Assembly: GCA_003956705.1 (NCBI GenBank)
Contig: QZCP01000645.1
Coordinates: 62,001-126,000, forward strand
DNA length: 64,000 nucleotides
Reading direction: 5' to 3'
Source: Brevipalpus yothersi
Taxonomy: Eukaryota; Arthropoda; Arachnida; Trombidiformes; Tenuipalpidae
Of the stretch, positions 36,830 to 48,419 are shown in pieces. The notes beneath the pieces were generated by a model. The model was not told where the DNA came from, did not search any database, and saw nothing but the letters and a program-made list of their open reading frames with translations. Both the position numbers and the translations under genes were made by a program. Numbering within the stretch: position 1 is the first letter of the stretch; each line of letters opens with the position of its first letter.

Positions 36830-37778
36830 AAATCAGCGGATGGAATTTATCAATATTTTCCAGTCGACACCATTGGTATTCTACGATATGATTGGCAGGA
36901 TAATTTTCCCTTATTTGTCAGCCTTTGAAGTACTGTCGTATAGGTCTCCACATTGATTCAATCCGATTAGTATGAACGCCCTCATCAGTAAAGAACTCCT
37001 TGGAATGATTCACTATTCCATGAAAATATTCCATTTGCAGCAGACTCCTATAGCCTCTCCATCCATTCAAGCAAATTAAAGTCTCAGGCTTGACATGCTT
37101 TTCTAGCTATGGAGTCAGATCTCCGGCGCTTATGAAGTTGTCAGGACAGATTCCCGATGCTGTAAATCGATATTGTCATTCCAAACAGCCCAAGAACTCA
37201 GTCTACTTCCACTCTTCTACCTCAATAGTATTCTCTCCTTCCAAACTTGACTTCATCGACCTGAACGATTTTACCTGGCCCACCAATTTTCTCAGCATCT
37301 TCTTGGGAGTGGAGGAAATGCTGAGTCGCCAGCTCTCTACCATAAATAGACCAATCACACGCCGTTTCCCTGGACATCTTAGCCCAGTCTATCTGGCACT
37401 TGACCATCATCTTCTCATATTCTAAGCCAAGCGTCCAAGCGCACATGAACCTCATGGCTGTCATGATGGAAATTTTGTGATTTTCGAACCACCTATCTTA
37501 AGTGGAAACAACTTCTTCCCTCAGCCGTCCTTAGCTCTGGTTTCTCTTTGGCATCAGAATTGTCCACAATAACAACGATTACCATGGAACAACATGGCAA
37601 TCTGGTGATGAGAGCAATCAAAGGAACCATGGATGAGTTTGTTATCTTGGGCCCACACTATGGCATTCTCACGTGTCGCACAAATTGTCTGAATTCCAGC
37701 CCAATTCCACGCTGGTTGTTCTGCACGCGACCAGCATGTGCAGGACTTTGGTTTCGATGAATATTGAACATTGAACAT
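36830..37778 (-). pseudogene. ISXO2-like (IS1595-type) transposase relic
   Basis: Read on the minus strand across several frames, the pieces line up with the eukaryotic ISXO2-like transposase family. There is an N-terminal zinc-ribbon-like stretch (ATRENAIVWAQDNKLI, then Cys/His residues). Then comes the diagnostic core IGGPGKIVQVDEVKFGRREY, whose Asp is the first catalytic residue. Further on are YFHGIVNHSKEFFT and VHTNRIESMWRPIRQYF, with the terminal catalytic Asn/Glu region. Stops and frameshifts follow the core (a TGA comes directly after GRREYY), so it is dead. In arthropods such genes are widespread single-gene transposons. I could not see its terminal inverted repeats. It abuts the 3' end of gypsy remnant G1. 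Confidence 0.68.
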
Positions 37779-37959
37779 GTCCGATTGAGGTAATAAGTTG
37801 CCAGGGATATCTTATATCCCCTGTTTTGAGGGTCATGGTTGATAAGATCTTGATCAGATCGAAATCAGCAGTGAGAAAGGATAAATAGTTATTTGAAAAA
37901 TTTGGCTTGATTGGTTGAACGGTAGAAGAATATGAAAAGAATAGAATAAAAAGAAAAAT

Positions 37960-40900
37960 AAAGATTAAAAGGGTAGAAAATGAAAAAATTATCAATTTCT
38001 CTGTCAGGGTTTGGGATGGTTTCAATTGGTAAGAGTTGACTATGTCGTTCACTTTGAGATTCTTTTCGACATTCATTCCATTAGAATTTGCGGAAATCTC
38101 AAAAATTTTCAAGGGGCCGATTCTTCTAGGTTTTAGTTTGCCTCGAACATGATTATCGATCAAGAATTGATCACCTACATTGTAATTGAACTGCTGATGC
38201 TTCTGGTTGTACTTTCTTTTATTCGAATCATGGGATTTCTTAGCGTTTTCGATTGCCTGAGCACGAGCTCTTCGAGTGTGGGTTTCTGTTTGAGATAGTT
38301 TCCATAGCTCGATTTTCCTGTGAGTGAGAATCGTGAGGAGAATTGCGTTGATGAGTGCAGTGAGTTATTGTTTTCATGGACAGTTTGATCGATGAAAGTT
38401 GTCCATGATAACTTTGCCTCATTTTCATGGTATTTGCAACGTAACCGATCGATCATGGTGTGGTTTGCCCCTCTATCATCCCGTTGCTTCTTGATCAGTA
38501 AGAGGGAATGATTTTCATTCTGATGTCATTGTTATCGAAGAATGATCTAAATGATTTTGAGGTAATGCCTGGATAGTTATCAGAAATTAACAGTTTTGGG
38601 ATTCCAATTGTCATCATCTGCTGGAGCAATTTTTGGAAATCTAATGATCTCTGAGTTTTTGAGGGTAGACGCCACAAAGAGTGAGTAAAGTGGTCGACCA
38701 CTGAGTGAAGATATTTTTCGGAATTATAGCCGTCAAGACCTTTAACAGTATCAATCGGAATGATTTGGGATAGTTTCGTCGCTGGACCAGTACATGAGAG
38801 ATATCCTAATTTGGGTGATCTCTTTATTTTGTTTTGCAGGCAGATCTCACATGTTCCGACAAAATTTTTTGCATCATTGGGCACATCTGGCCATGAGTAT
38901 TTTTTGATATCGTTTGCAACATTTTTCCGACTCCAATGTGGCCAAATTCGTGATGGAAGTTATTAATCAGGTCAGCTCTCAGAGGAACAGGGACAAGGTA
39001 TCGAGAGAGAAGCCCTTCTTCGTCACCCACAATCCCTCGTCATTTAATTTTGCTCGATTTTTCTGGAGAGGTTGTTCATCTTTCTGATCCTCCAGATTAT
39101 CTCGTCCAGTTACTAGATTGACGATTTTCATATGATCATCATGGTGGCAGTCGGCTTCTACAGAAGCAAGATACGGCTCCGGCATCAACATCCTCTTTAC
39201 CTTGTCTACATTTGATTTCAAAATCATATTGGCTAAGCTTCAAGGACCACTTAGAGAGACGTGATCTAGGTTTTTCTGTTCTCTCTAGTGACTGTAGTGC
39301 TATGTAACCAGTGTGAGAACAATGAACCTTTTCCCATAAAGGTAAAATGTCAATATTCTAATGCTTCCACCACCATCAAGCATTTAGCTCACTAACTGCG
39401 TGATTCATTTGGTGGGGAAAAGTTTTCCTGCGAAAATATGCTACAGGATGCAGATTTCCATCTTTCTCTGGTTGCTTGAGAATAGTACTGGAGATTGAAA
39501 AACCAACTGATTCATTTTTAAACTTTCCTTGGTTTATATTCATGTTTGCAACCTGCATCCTGCATGTCATTCCTTTCATGGGATGGATGCAAAATGCCAG
39601 AAATATCCACGGTGGCAGTCCATATCTGGCCTGCAAGCACCAATTCCAACCTCACTAGCATCACATTGGACTGTAAATGATTTTTCAGGATCATGAATTC
39701 TCAAGACAGGCTCAGATGTGAGGATTTGCTCAATTTTAATGAAGAGATGTTAACAATCGTCATTCCAAACATGAGTGATGTCCTTCCTCGGGAGCTGATA
39801 GGGAGGTGAAAGTATCTCGGTTATGCTCGCAATGAAACATCTATAATAATTTATTTTTCTTGGGAAGCGCTGAAGTGATTTTTCTTCTTGCGTTTAGGGA
39901 ACTTCGTGATAGCCTCTGGATTGTCATTGAGTGGTAGGATTTCCCCTGGTTTCAGTCTATGACCTAGATATTCGATAGTTTGTCTTATGAATTTACATTT
40001 CGAAACTTCAAATTTAACATTCTTGGTTTTGAAAGCTTTAAAAACCAGCTCAATATGTTTTGAATTATCTGTTTTGGTCTGGTTTTAATTGGAATGGATT
40101 AAAAGATCATCCATGTAACCATGTATAAATTTTTTGAGGTCATGCTTTTCCAGGACTCGGACGAGTATATAGGTTAACACACTGGCTACATATTCAAGAC
40201 CCATCGCAGCAACAAGCCATCGAAAATGGCCTGATTCGGTTAGGAAGGCTGTTTTAGGTATATCTTCATGTTTCATTGGGATGTGATAGAAACTTGGGCT
40301 AATATCGAGGGTTGTAAAAAACTGACCCCCTGGGAGACTATCTAGAATATCTTTGATTCATATGAACTGGAAGCTATCGGTGATGGTGATTTTATCCAAT
40401 TCATGAAAATCAATACGAAGCCCTCTCTTTTCACCACCATCTTTTTTATCGACGAGGGAGACTGGAACAGAATGAGGAGAAGTTGGAGGCCCAATGAGGT
40501 TGTTTTCTAGGAGAATTTTTATTTGATTATCGATAATCTCTTGGTCTTCATCTGAACATCCATAGGGATGTAAACTGATCGGAATTTCGGATGAAAGTTT
40601 TGTGCTGAATTCTTCTAAATGAATTTTCTTTGCATCATACTTATTTTTCCCGAAAATTTTATATATTATGAATCAAAGTGTTTTCAAAAGAATTTCAATA
40701 GGTGAGCTGGAGATAGAATGGACAGTAAGCTTGCAACGAGGTACGGTATCGGTGGAGAAAATAGTATCTTTCCCACCTCCAAGGCTAACAGTTTGCAAGA
40801 TAGAATGGTTGTCATTCATATGAAGACGGAATTCATTAATGTCGTCTAATCCTAGAATGAGGGGGAAACTGAATCTCTTTTGATGGAAAGTTGAACTGTT

Positions 40901-41000
40901 TTGGCGAAAAAATCATTGGTGATCGAGGCTTCCGTTAAGCCTGAGCATTCTGGTTGTTTCTAGTCCTCTTATTGTGGATCTAGTTGCCACTCCATTTTCT
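37960..41000 (-). mobile_element. Ty3/gypsy remnant G1 (protease end, RT, RNase H, integrase)
   Basis: On the minus strand the gene order is that of Ty3/gypsy pol. A retropepsin tail ILGLDD lies near 40855. Reverse transcriptase runs about 40620-39800, with SPHSVPVSLVDKKDGG, LDIS and the catalytic YMDDLLIHS at about 40090. An RNase H piece at 39636-39376 has HPVAYFRRK. Integrase at 39227-38495 has a zinc-binding HEFGHIG region, then IPIDTVKGLDGYNSEKYLHS and ISDN. A post-integrase linker lies at 38163-38000 (GKLKPRRIGPLKIFEI). Several stops and frameshifts break it, so it cannot make a full polyprotein. The integrase is closely related to the separate fragment at 46.4-46.8 kb. No LTR pair was identified. 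Confidence 0.85.
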
Positions 41001-41085
41001 CATTGAAATTGACTGGTAAGAAGGACCAAAATATGTTGGAAATCTTTTCCCTATTGTTTCAATCCCGAGGAATTGGCTCTACAAT

Positions 41086-41510
41086 AACATACAATGCTCG
41101 AAAAGAATGCTGCCCCTAACACTAGCTCACGCTGTTACCATTCACAAGTCTCAAAGTCTCACACCAGAACCAGAGCCTAACGAGTACACGGCACTAGCCA
41201 ATTGTAACGAGGCTCACAGACTCCATCTTGCAGATTTGAGTTTCGGACTCTTAAAAATAAACAGATGTGCAATGGAGTCAGAACGTGTTCTTTCCGAATG
41301 TGACGAGTGTTCTAAGACTTTTTCAGTGAAGTAAAGTTCACTGAGGCATCTCAGCGAAGAGCATGATCGGGTGAAGAGGGGCCAAAAGTGTGCAAATTGT
41401 GATGAAATAGTGACGAACATTCTCAATTATGTTTTGAATGCTAAGAAGGGTCACAAGATAGTGATACAGCAATCAGATTGGACTTTCAATTCACAAGAAG
41501 GTAAGGAATG
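41086..41510 (+). pseudogene. PIF1-type helicase fragment followed by C2H2 zinc-finger sequence
   Basis: The + strand encodes RMLPLTLAHAVTIHKSQSLT, which matches the late conserved motif of PIF1-like helicases (LPLxLAxAxTIHKSQG). Such helicases occur in the host PIF1 gene and in Helitron transposons. The usual Gly after KSQ is Ser here. About 45 residues later the same frame gives CDECSKTFSVK and a TAA. After the stop the frame continues as SLRHLSEEHDRVKRGQKCAN and CDEIV, recalling the two-finger C2H2 protein at 48.4 kb. The piece is only a fragment: no other helicase motifs were found around it. It is probably a Helitron or similar relic. Confidence 0.5.
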
Positions 41511-41647
41511 TTCATGTTAGGGAACGTTGGGCATAAAAACTGTAACGAGACATAAATAGATGGCTATATTCGTTTATCTCGTTATCAGAATTAAATTCCG
41601 AGAAGAAAAAGGATAGGGAGACTCATTGCGCATCATAACTCAAACTC

Positions 41648-41697
41648 GGATGAGGTCGGATGAGGTCGGATGAGGTCGGATGAGGTCGGATGAGGTC
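41648..41697. repeat. 10-bp minisatellite (GGATGAGGTC x5)
   Basis: Five perfect head-to-tail copies of the decamer, flanked by partial matches. Perfect identity between units implies recent expansion. It lies between the zinc-finger fragment and gypsy remnant G2. Confidence 0.95.
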
Positions 41698-42019
41698 TAT
41701 TTTTGTTCTCGTTTTTCTCGGGTTCTACTCTGTCGATCTGATTAAGACTATCCTATATTGAAGATATACCATTGCTCACTATGCTGAACAAGTTTCTGTG
41801 AATTTGGACTAATCATCCAAGAGCTGGGCCTAATTCTATGAACCTCTATCCTGATAGAAAAGAAACCCGGACATACCCGGACACGACGAAGATGCGCGCT
41901 CGGATCTACTTTGAGTTGAAGAAATCTTCTCCATCGAGTTTCTAACTATTCTAACGATTGAATCTTATTGAATTAAATCTAATTACACTAACTATGTGTG
42001 TAATTGAAGGTAATGACTA

Positions 42020-44390
42020 TTATCTAGGAAAGGTTTCTATGACAGAGTTTCTCGCTAAACATTCCAGCTCACATGGATCGTAATTGGATTCGTATGGTAA
42101 TAACTTTCTTGAAAAATATGCTACTGGGTGGGACAGTTTGTTGGCAACTTCTCGCTTCAAGACAGCACCTATTCCTATCTTTGATGCATCATTTTGCACT
42201 TGGCATACTTTTTCGGGATCAAAAATCACTAAAATTGGCACTGAGGTGAGAATTTTTTTAATTTTCTAGAAAACTCTCACGCAACTTTCATCCCACTTGA
42301 AAACAGTTTCATTTTCGAGAAGATTAAAAAGCGGAAATAGAATTTTCCTTACATCCTGTATGAATTTTCGATAAAAATTGGTCTTACCTAATAACTTTTG
42401 TAGAGCTTGCTTACAATTTGGAGTTGGCAATCTTAATATAGCAGCTACATAATCATTCAATGGAGATATATGATTCAAGCTCATCCTATGCTCTGGATAA
42501 TCGATTTCATTAACAGCAAATTTACATTTTGACAACTTCAATTTTATTCTCTCAACTCGGAGAGCCGAGAATAAAGCCCTTAGATGAATCAAATGTTTTT
42601 TGTAGCTATCAGAATGGATCAAAAAACCATCGATATAATTGTGACAAAAATCTTGTGAATTATATCTCTCAATAATTTGATACATGATTCTGGAGAATAT
42701 AGCTGAGCTCTTGCGATAACCAAATGCTAATCTTAGAAATTCAAAATGACCTCTTGAACTTACAAAAGCTAACTTGGAGGTATCTTTTTCTCTCACTTTT
42801 ATGTGCCAAAAACCTGAGGAAATATCGCTGGTTGAGAAAATTGAACTGTTATGTAACCTATCTGGAATGTCTCCGATCCTGGGAAACGGATAACTATCCA
42901 CAATTGAAATTTCATTGAGCTTTCGAAAATCAATACATAATCTTGATTTTTCACCCTCGTCTTCTCTCATGACCAAAGTTATTGGAGCTGAATATGGGGA
43001 GTTGGAGTGTCTAATGATGTTGAATTTTAACAATTGTTTAATCTGTTCATCAATTATTCTTTGATCAGATTCTGAGCAACGATACGGTCTTAAACTAAGC
43101 GGCATATCTGATGTTAAGTTGGTTTGAGCTTCATCGATTTTCACTTCCCCAATATCATATTTATGTTTCGAAAATATATCGGAAAATTCGGTGAGTAAAT
43201 TTCAAAGCGGATCATTTTCTACACTGTTTATTGTTGGAGCTGTTTGATTTGGGATCTGATCAATTGTTGTGGTGACCTCTTCACCCAGAAGAGTGAGTGA
43301 TTGAGTAACCTGATCATCTTCTTCTAGGCTGAGCCTGAATTTTTCCGATTATCTAATCCTAAAATAATTGGATGAATACTGGACTTGACCACATGGAACT
43401 GTATATTTTCCGTGATTAATCCTATAGTAACTAATGCTGTTGTGTAGCCTGGAATATTCAGAGAGAGTATCGAAACCTCTAATCGCTATTTTAGTGGGAA
43501 CAATAGAAAGGTTCAATTTCGGGAGAAGATGAGAAGAAGTATTGGAAATATTGGCTCATGTATCGGATAGAATTGGAACGATATTATTGTTCATGATTTC
43601 TCCGAGAATGATGAGCGAGGAACATTCAGGCTCCACTAGTTTAGCACTTTTGGGGCTTGAGGTTTGGGAGAAAAAGAGAGTGGCTTGAATTTTTTGGCTG
43701 GATATAAATTGGCATTCTTCGGATTAAACCAACAATCATATGTGTAATGCATACGATTTGGGTGCCCTTTTTCAGCACAAAATTTACATGGATTGGGGGC
43801 GATTTTCTTCTTGGAAGAAACCTTAACTCATGATCCATGGGCCGATACTTTGAAACTTCACTCAATTTAAGATTAGTTTCTGCTCGTCTAGCAATATTAT
43901 AAGACTCATCCATAATTGGCGGTTTTGGGGTGGTGGAGAAGGATGAGAGGGCTGGTGGTGAGCCATCAATCATCAACATGACGATTTGAACTTCAGTAAT
44001 TTCTGCATTCATTCCAAGTTCTCTCTTTTTCTCGAAATAAACTTTCATCCCTCTTTGAGAATCATACTTGAGTCGACAAAACTCTACCAAAGGATCAACT
44101 AACTTGATATCGAAACGTTTCAAGAATAATCCTTCCATCCCAGCATACTCAATTTTCTCATTCCTTCTCGAAGTGGTTATATAACATTCAGCAGCTCCAT
44201 CATTCAAAAAATTACTTAACATGAGCATCTTATCTGAATCGGACCATTTCTTACGATCAGGCAACATATCAAATCTATAAATCTAATTTCTAGCAGATAC
44301 CTTGCTATTGTCACCTTTGAGCTCTTTTATCGTAATCTCATTAGAACAAGAAGCATTGCTTACATCAGTAGTATGATGATCCATTTATGG
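42020..44390 (-). mobile_element. Ty3/gypsy remnant G2 (gag, protease, RT, start of RNase H)
   Basis: On the minus strand, a gag-like region at about 44390-43641 includes MLPDRKKWSDSDKMLMLSNF and a retrotransposon-gag core (EYAGMEGLFLKRFDIKLVDP). Protease traces run about 43620-43320 (VPILSDT followed by a stop where DTG is expected, then ILGLDN). RT at 43144-42266 is open for 292 codons, with SPYSAPITLVMREDEGEKSR, FSTSDISSGFWHI and FGYRKSSAIFSRIM. RNase H at 42241-42020 begins QNDASKIGIGAVLK and HPVAYFSRKLLPYE, then is cut off. The catalytic YxDD box of RT reads YIDG, so the second Asp is lost. No integrase follows in this copy. The element is dead. Confidence 0.85.
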
Positions 44391-45960
44391 TTGCCCATTA
44401 TCGACCTGATCCAAGCTGGCTGAGCTTGCGTTCGAATTAGAACGAACATTCCTCAAATTGTAGGTATTCTTGATGATGAAGAGAGAAAGAGAGAGAGAGA
44501 GAGCTTATTTCCAATCAACTACTGGTCCAAGTAGCTGCATATCCACATAAGGTTCACTTTATTTTCACAACTGCGCACGACCTCGAGCTTGCGTCCAAAA
44601 CTTTTCCAAAAGTTTTACGACCCTTTGTTGGATCCGTCGAGAAGAGGATAGACCAAAAAATGGCGAAAGTGCTACTTGTTTTCGGATTGAAACTTATCGG
44701 TTTTCCGATTCTATCAGGTCAAAACTATCGATTCTCGCTTGGAAATTCTTGAAGAAATCACTCTCATTCGCTTTATATTTATTGAAAAAATAGCACACTC
44801 ATATCTTTCATGGGGGGGAAGAATGTTCACCAAATCACACTTCAAGCTGATCGAAATGATTTTCCAAGACAGAGAAACTTCTCATTCGAGTCCTCCAAAA
44901 TCTTTCCAGTACCCTATAGTTTACAAATATATACCAATATCCATAAGCGAATTCATTCTATCTTCACAGAATCCATACCTCAAATATTATCCAAATTCAT
45001 TCGAACGAGAGAAAAAAATCATCCAAAATACCAGAAATTTTCAAGTTAATTCGTTTAAACCAATACCAATCCGATAAGTTAGCAGGAATCATCCATAAGT
45101 TGATCTCATTCATGATGAAAGATGAAAAACGATTCACAATAATCATAATCATGATCACCATTTGTTATTCACTAACAAACATACCGAATCCAGCACCATT
45201 TACCGAACCAAACTTATCACAAATCAATTTGATTTAGACTCAACATCAGCCTAAAAATCGAGATTAAATCAAATCATCCCATTACAATACATGAGATAGC
45301 CCAAAAGGCACAAGGATCAATATTCTATCAAGCCGAAAGGCAACAGATTTCAAGTTGGGTTTTTTCAAACTTATTGCTCACGTTGTTCAACTCGAACTGC
45401 CTCTCTTTGTGTGAGAACTTTTCAACGGCCATAGCCCAAAGTATACCATGGAGCTAGCTTGGCCTGGGACGGTAGCGCTCCACGGGGAATTTCAGTATTC
45501 CAAAGGACAGAGGGGAAGATGAGAGAGAGAAAGAGAAAGAAAGAGGAACCAATCCTTACAAACAAAGTCTTTTTTTGCGAATAAAAGGACACAACATGGT
45601 CGGAATTATTATCTGTGTTCTAGAACCGCGAGTTATGTTAGCAAAGTTCATGGTTTGAGGCACTTGAAAACTCGAGGTTCTCGAAAAATCGATGTCCAGT
45701 TCTTTGTCCCATGGATTCGATTTTCTGTGCGCAAAATTTTCTTGCAACTGGCTTGGATCAAGGACCGAGGGCAACGAGAAGAGGAGGAGAGAGGGAAGAA
45801 GAAGAAAGGAAGAGAATCTCCTCCCATCCCCCATCTCTCCTCTTTAAGGATTGGCACAGTGGCTCAGTATTACATAAGGTATATGTTATACAATTTAATA
45901 TAAGCAATAAAAAATTCAATCTAGGGTTGCAAAAAATTTTTTATTGAAAATTCAATTCAT
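44391..45960. other. unassigned sequence between gypsy fragments
   Basis: Contains a short GA repeat (44483-44502) and low-complexity pyrimidine/purine DNA. Open frames at 44739-45077 and 45556-45947 show no recognisable domain. LTR sequence of G2 may lie here, but I could not match two copies of any end. Confidence 0.35.
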
Positions 45961-45974
45961 CAGAAGATAAGATA

Positions 45975-46800
45975 CTTATGGTTAGATAGTTTTGAATGGT
46001 GACATTTGACAGGAATCGAGAATATTATGCACTCTCATACTTCTTGGAATATCGAGAGGATATGAATTCTCAGAAAATTTTTCTAGTTTTATAAAAGGAT
46101 TAGGGTATCTTGGCTCAAGTTTTCGGAGTCTAGGGTTTCGAATCAATACTTGATGACCTACATTGAATTTAGGTTTCTTGTGCTTCTGATCATATTATTT
46201 TTTGTTCACTTCATGATTCCTCTTGCTACTCAATCTTGCTTGATCACGAACTTCAGAGAGATATATTTTTTCATAAAGATTGGACTCGAATGTAGATTGG
46301 TCGGTAAAAAGAGAACTAGGAGAGTATTTCATTGAATCATGAACAGTATTGTTGTATTCATACAGACACTCTCAAGCTAATGAAGCTCATGATTTTTTTC
46401 CTTCATTTTCATCGAGCTTACCTCTGATAGTATCAGCTAAAGTTAAGTTGGCTTTTTCCATCATACCATTACTTTGGTGACAATCAGGGGGGATGAATTC
46501 GATCTCAATGTCATGAGAACTGAGAAAAGTTCGGAATGAATGAGATCGAAGGCTGGAAAATTTATCTGCTAGAATAAGTTTCGGTTCTCCAATCATAAGT
46601 ACGAGTTCGATGAGGCGACGGAAGTGTTGGAACTTGTGAGTTCTAAAAGAGAAACTCCAAATGAACCGAGAAAAATAGTCAATTGCTATATGAAGATACT
46701 TTTGCTTAGATCCATAACCTTCAAGCCCACAAAGTGTATCAATAGAAATTATATCCAAATCCTCATTGGCCGGTCGAGTGATTGAAAGTGTTCCATATTC
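45975..46800 (-). mobile_element. Ty3/gypsy integrase fragment (G2')
   Basis: An open segment at 46758-46387 encodes an integrase core with ISIDTLCGLEGYGSKQKYLH (first Asp), ILADK (second Asp) and PPDCHQSNGMMEKANLTLAD (final Glu). A post-integrase linker continues to about 45975 in broken frames (IRNPRLRKLEPRYPNP). It resembles the G1 integrase. It lies upstream of the G2 gag, so it cannot be the 3' end of G2 in the present order. It belongs to a neighbouring copy or was moved by rearrangement. Confidence 0.75.
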
Positions 46801-47201
46801 CCTATCTTTACCTTAATTTATTGACACACATCACACGGATCAGATTGTCTGGATTAGCGGGAGGCTTTATCCAGTGACAATTTTTCTCGACATTTGTACA
46901 AAGGTTCAGGCGTTCAAAATCATATTGCTGAAAGCTAATAATAACGCCTTCGAATTGGCCGGGTATCCTGGTGGTCTCTATTGGGCGATAAACAAATACT
47001 TTATACTTCACATTCACGTACAATTATGAATATTGATAAACTATGAACTATGGTTTGATTATTAAAAAAAAGAACAGAAATATTAAGAATCACATTGAAT
47101 GAAGAAGTGTGTAGCGATGCATCCACGTCCAACGCAACGAATAAAATCTTGATTCGAACAGGTCTCTCTTTCATATGCCGTTAAATAGGTCCCGAAAGAA
47201 G

Positions 47202-47598
47202 TTACTTCTCAGGTGAGAACGTACCAACTGAGTTCCTCAAGTATGTTGCGCTGATGGCCGTTGCCAAGTTGTACTCTGCTCTGTCTTTCCGGCAATTCGT
47301 AATGGAGCGTGTGTCGACATTAAGGGCATGTTCCTTTCTTATGTGTGAGTGGAAAGATAATTCATCTGTGAAATTCGAGTTGCAAAGATTGCACTTGCAC
47401 TCAAAGTTAGTGTGCCGCGACTGTATGTGTATAAGAATCTTTTCTCGACATCTCATCATTGCCCCAGAAATTATACAATGATGACTGTTGAATTTAGTCA
47501 TTGATATTGATGGAATCCTTGTGAAAACTCGAGTAATCATGTGCATGTTGAGTGGAATTTTTGCCCACTCTCCAGGCAGTTAGTTATCTTCCATCTAC
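47202..47598 (-). pseudogene. truncated two-finger C2H2 protein, broken paralogue of the 48.4-kb gene
   Basis: The minus strand encodes a C-terminal piece matching the protein at 48420-49403: HMITRVFTRIPS aligns with HMVARIFNRIPS, and TNFECKCNLCNSNFTDELSF with TTFECRCNDCEMVFTDELRY. The first finger is damaged, because CIIC has become CIIS. The homologous reading continues leftwards to the edge of the insertion at about 47599, where the upstream part is lost. The sequence 46831-46945 beside it also repeats 48207-48315 beside the intact gene, so the locus was duplicated as a block. Confidence 0.7.
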
Positions 47599-48064
47599 AG
47601 GGTGGTCCAGCAGGTAGTGTTTTTTTTAAAACTCTGTAGAAGGCGCTAGGAGGGGAATTTTTGAAAACGGTTTTCAGTTTGTTGTTGGAAAAGAGTGTTT
47701 ATTCTGTTTTCCGGTGACATTTGATAAATTTTTTTTGTGAGATTTTCTCGAAAATTTGTGCCTTTTCCCAAAAATGTACAAATACACCACTCAAGATCGA
47801 ATATGGATCGTCAAAGAGATGGCTAAACAATCCGAAAACCCTAAAGCTGTGATTAGAGAGTGGCAAAAGCAGAATCAAACCCGCTCAGCTCCTGATGTTC
47901 GCACGATTATGGCAACATGGACAAGATTCAATGAAACTGGAAGTGTCGCCGATAATCGTGCAGGGATAGGTCACACCTCGAAGATGGTTCAAGTCTTTCG
48001 TTCAGTCTGCCATTCCTCATCAATTTTCGATCATTATTCTCTCATGATTCTTCTGATAAGGTAG
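47599..48064 (+). mobile_element. mariner-type insertion with DUF4817 helix-turn-helix ORF
   Basis: The insertion begins ACAGGGTGGTCCAGCAGGTA, which resembles the terminal repeat of Tc1/mariner-superfamily elements. An open frame from 47774 follows (MYKYTTQDRIWIVKEMAKQS, then VRTIMATWTRFNETGSVADN). It is typical of the DUF4817 helix-turn-helix found at the N-terminus of these transposases: a basic DNA-binding domain with the RFxETGSVxD signature. The frame ends at 48064 without any DDE/DDD catalytic domain, so this is a 5' fragment. The right-hand terminal repeat was not found. The insertion splits the broken zinc-finger paralogue from its missing half. Confidence 0.65.
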
Positions 48065-48419
48065 GGTTTAACTGTGAGTCGTCTAAATAGTTGCTTTCTG
48101 GAGCTCGCTGTCTCGGTGTTGAACTATCTTCTACTCTTCTTTCAATTAAATTGACTTGTTCGAAAATGCACTTACAGGAGGATGATCTCTTTCCTTTCGG
48201 CGGAGCATTTCTCCGGATTGTCCGGATTAGCAGGACGCTTTATCCAGTGACAATTTGTAAAAGGTTGCAGTTACAGTTAGGCATTCAAAATTAAATTGCT
48301 AAAAGCAAATAAAATGCCAGGTAGAGGTTGGGAGAAAGAAAAACATGTAATGGTTAGAAATGTTGGCCTTTATATATCGTAGAGTGAGAAAAGTTTCCGT
48401 GTTGAGGGAGCGAATTGTT

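Noticed and set aside
36722..36928. + strand frame across the ISXO2-like relic end
   Set aside because: No match on this strand; the minus strand gives transposase-like sequence over most of it.
38760..38966. + strand frame in the G1 integrase region
   Set aside because: Shadow of the minus-strand integrase reading.
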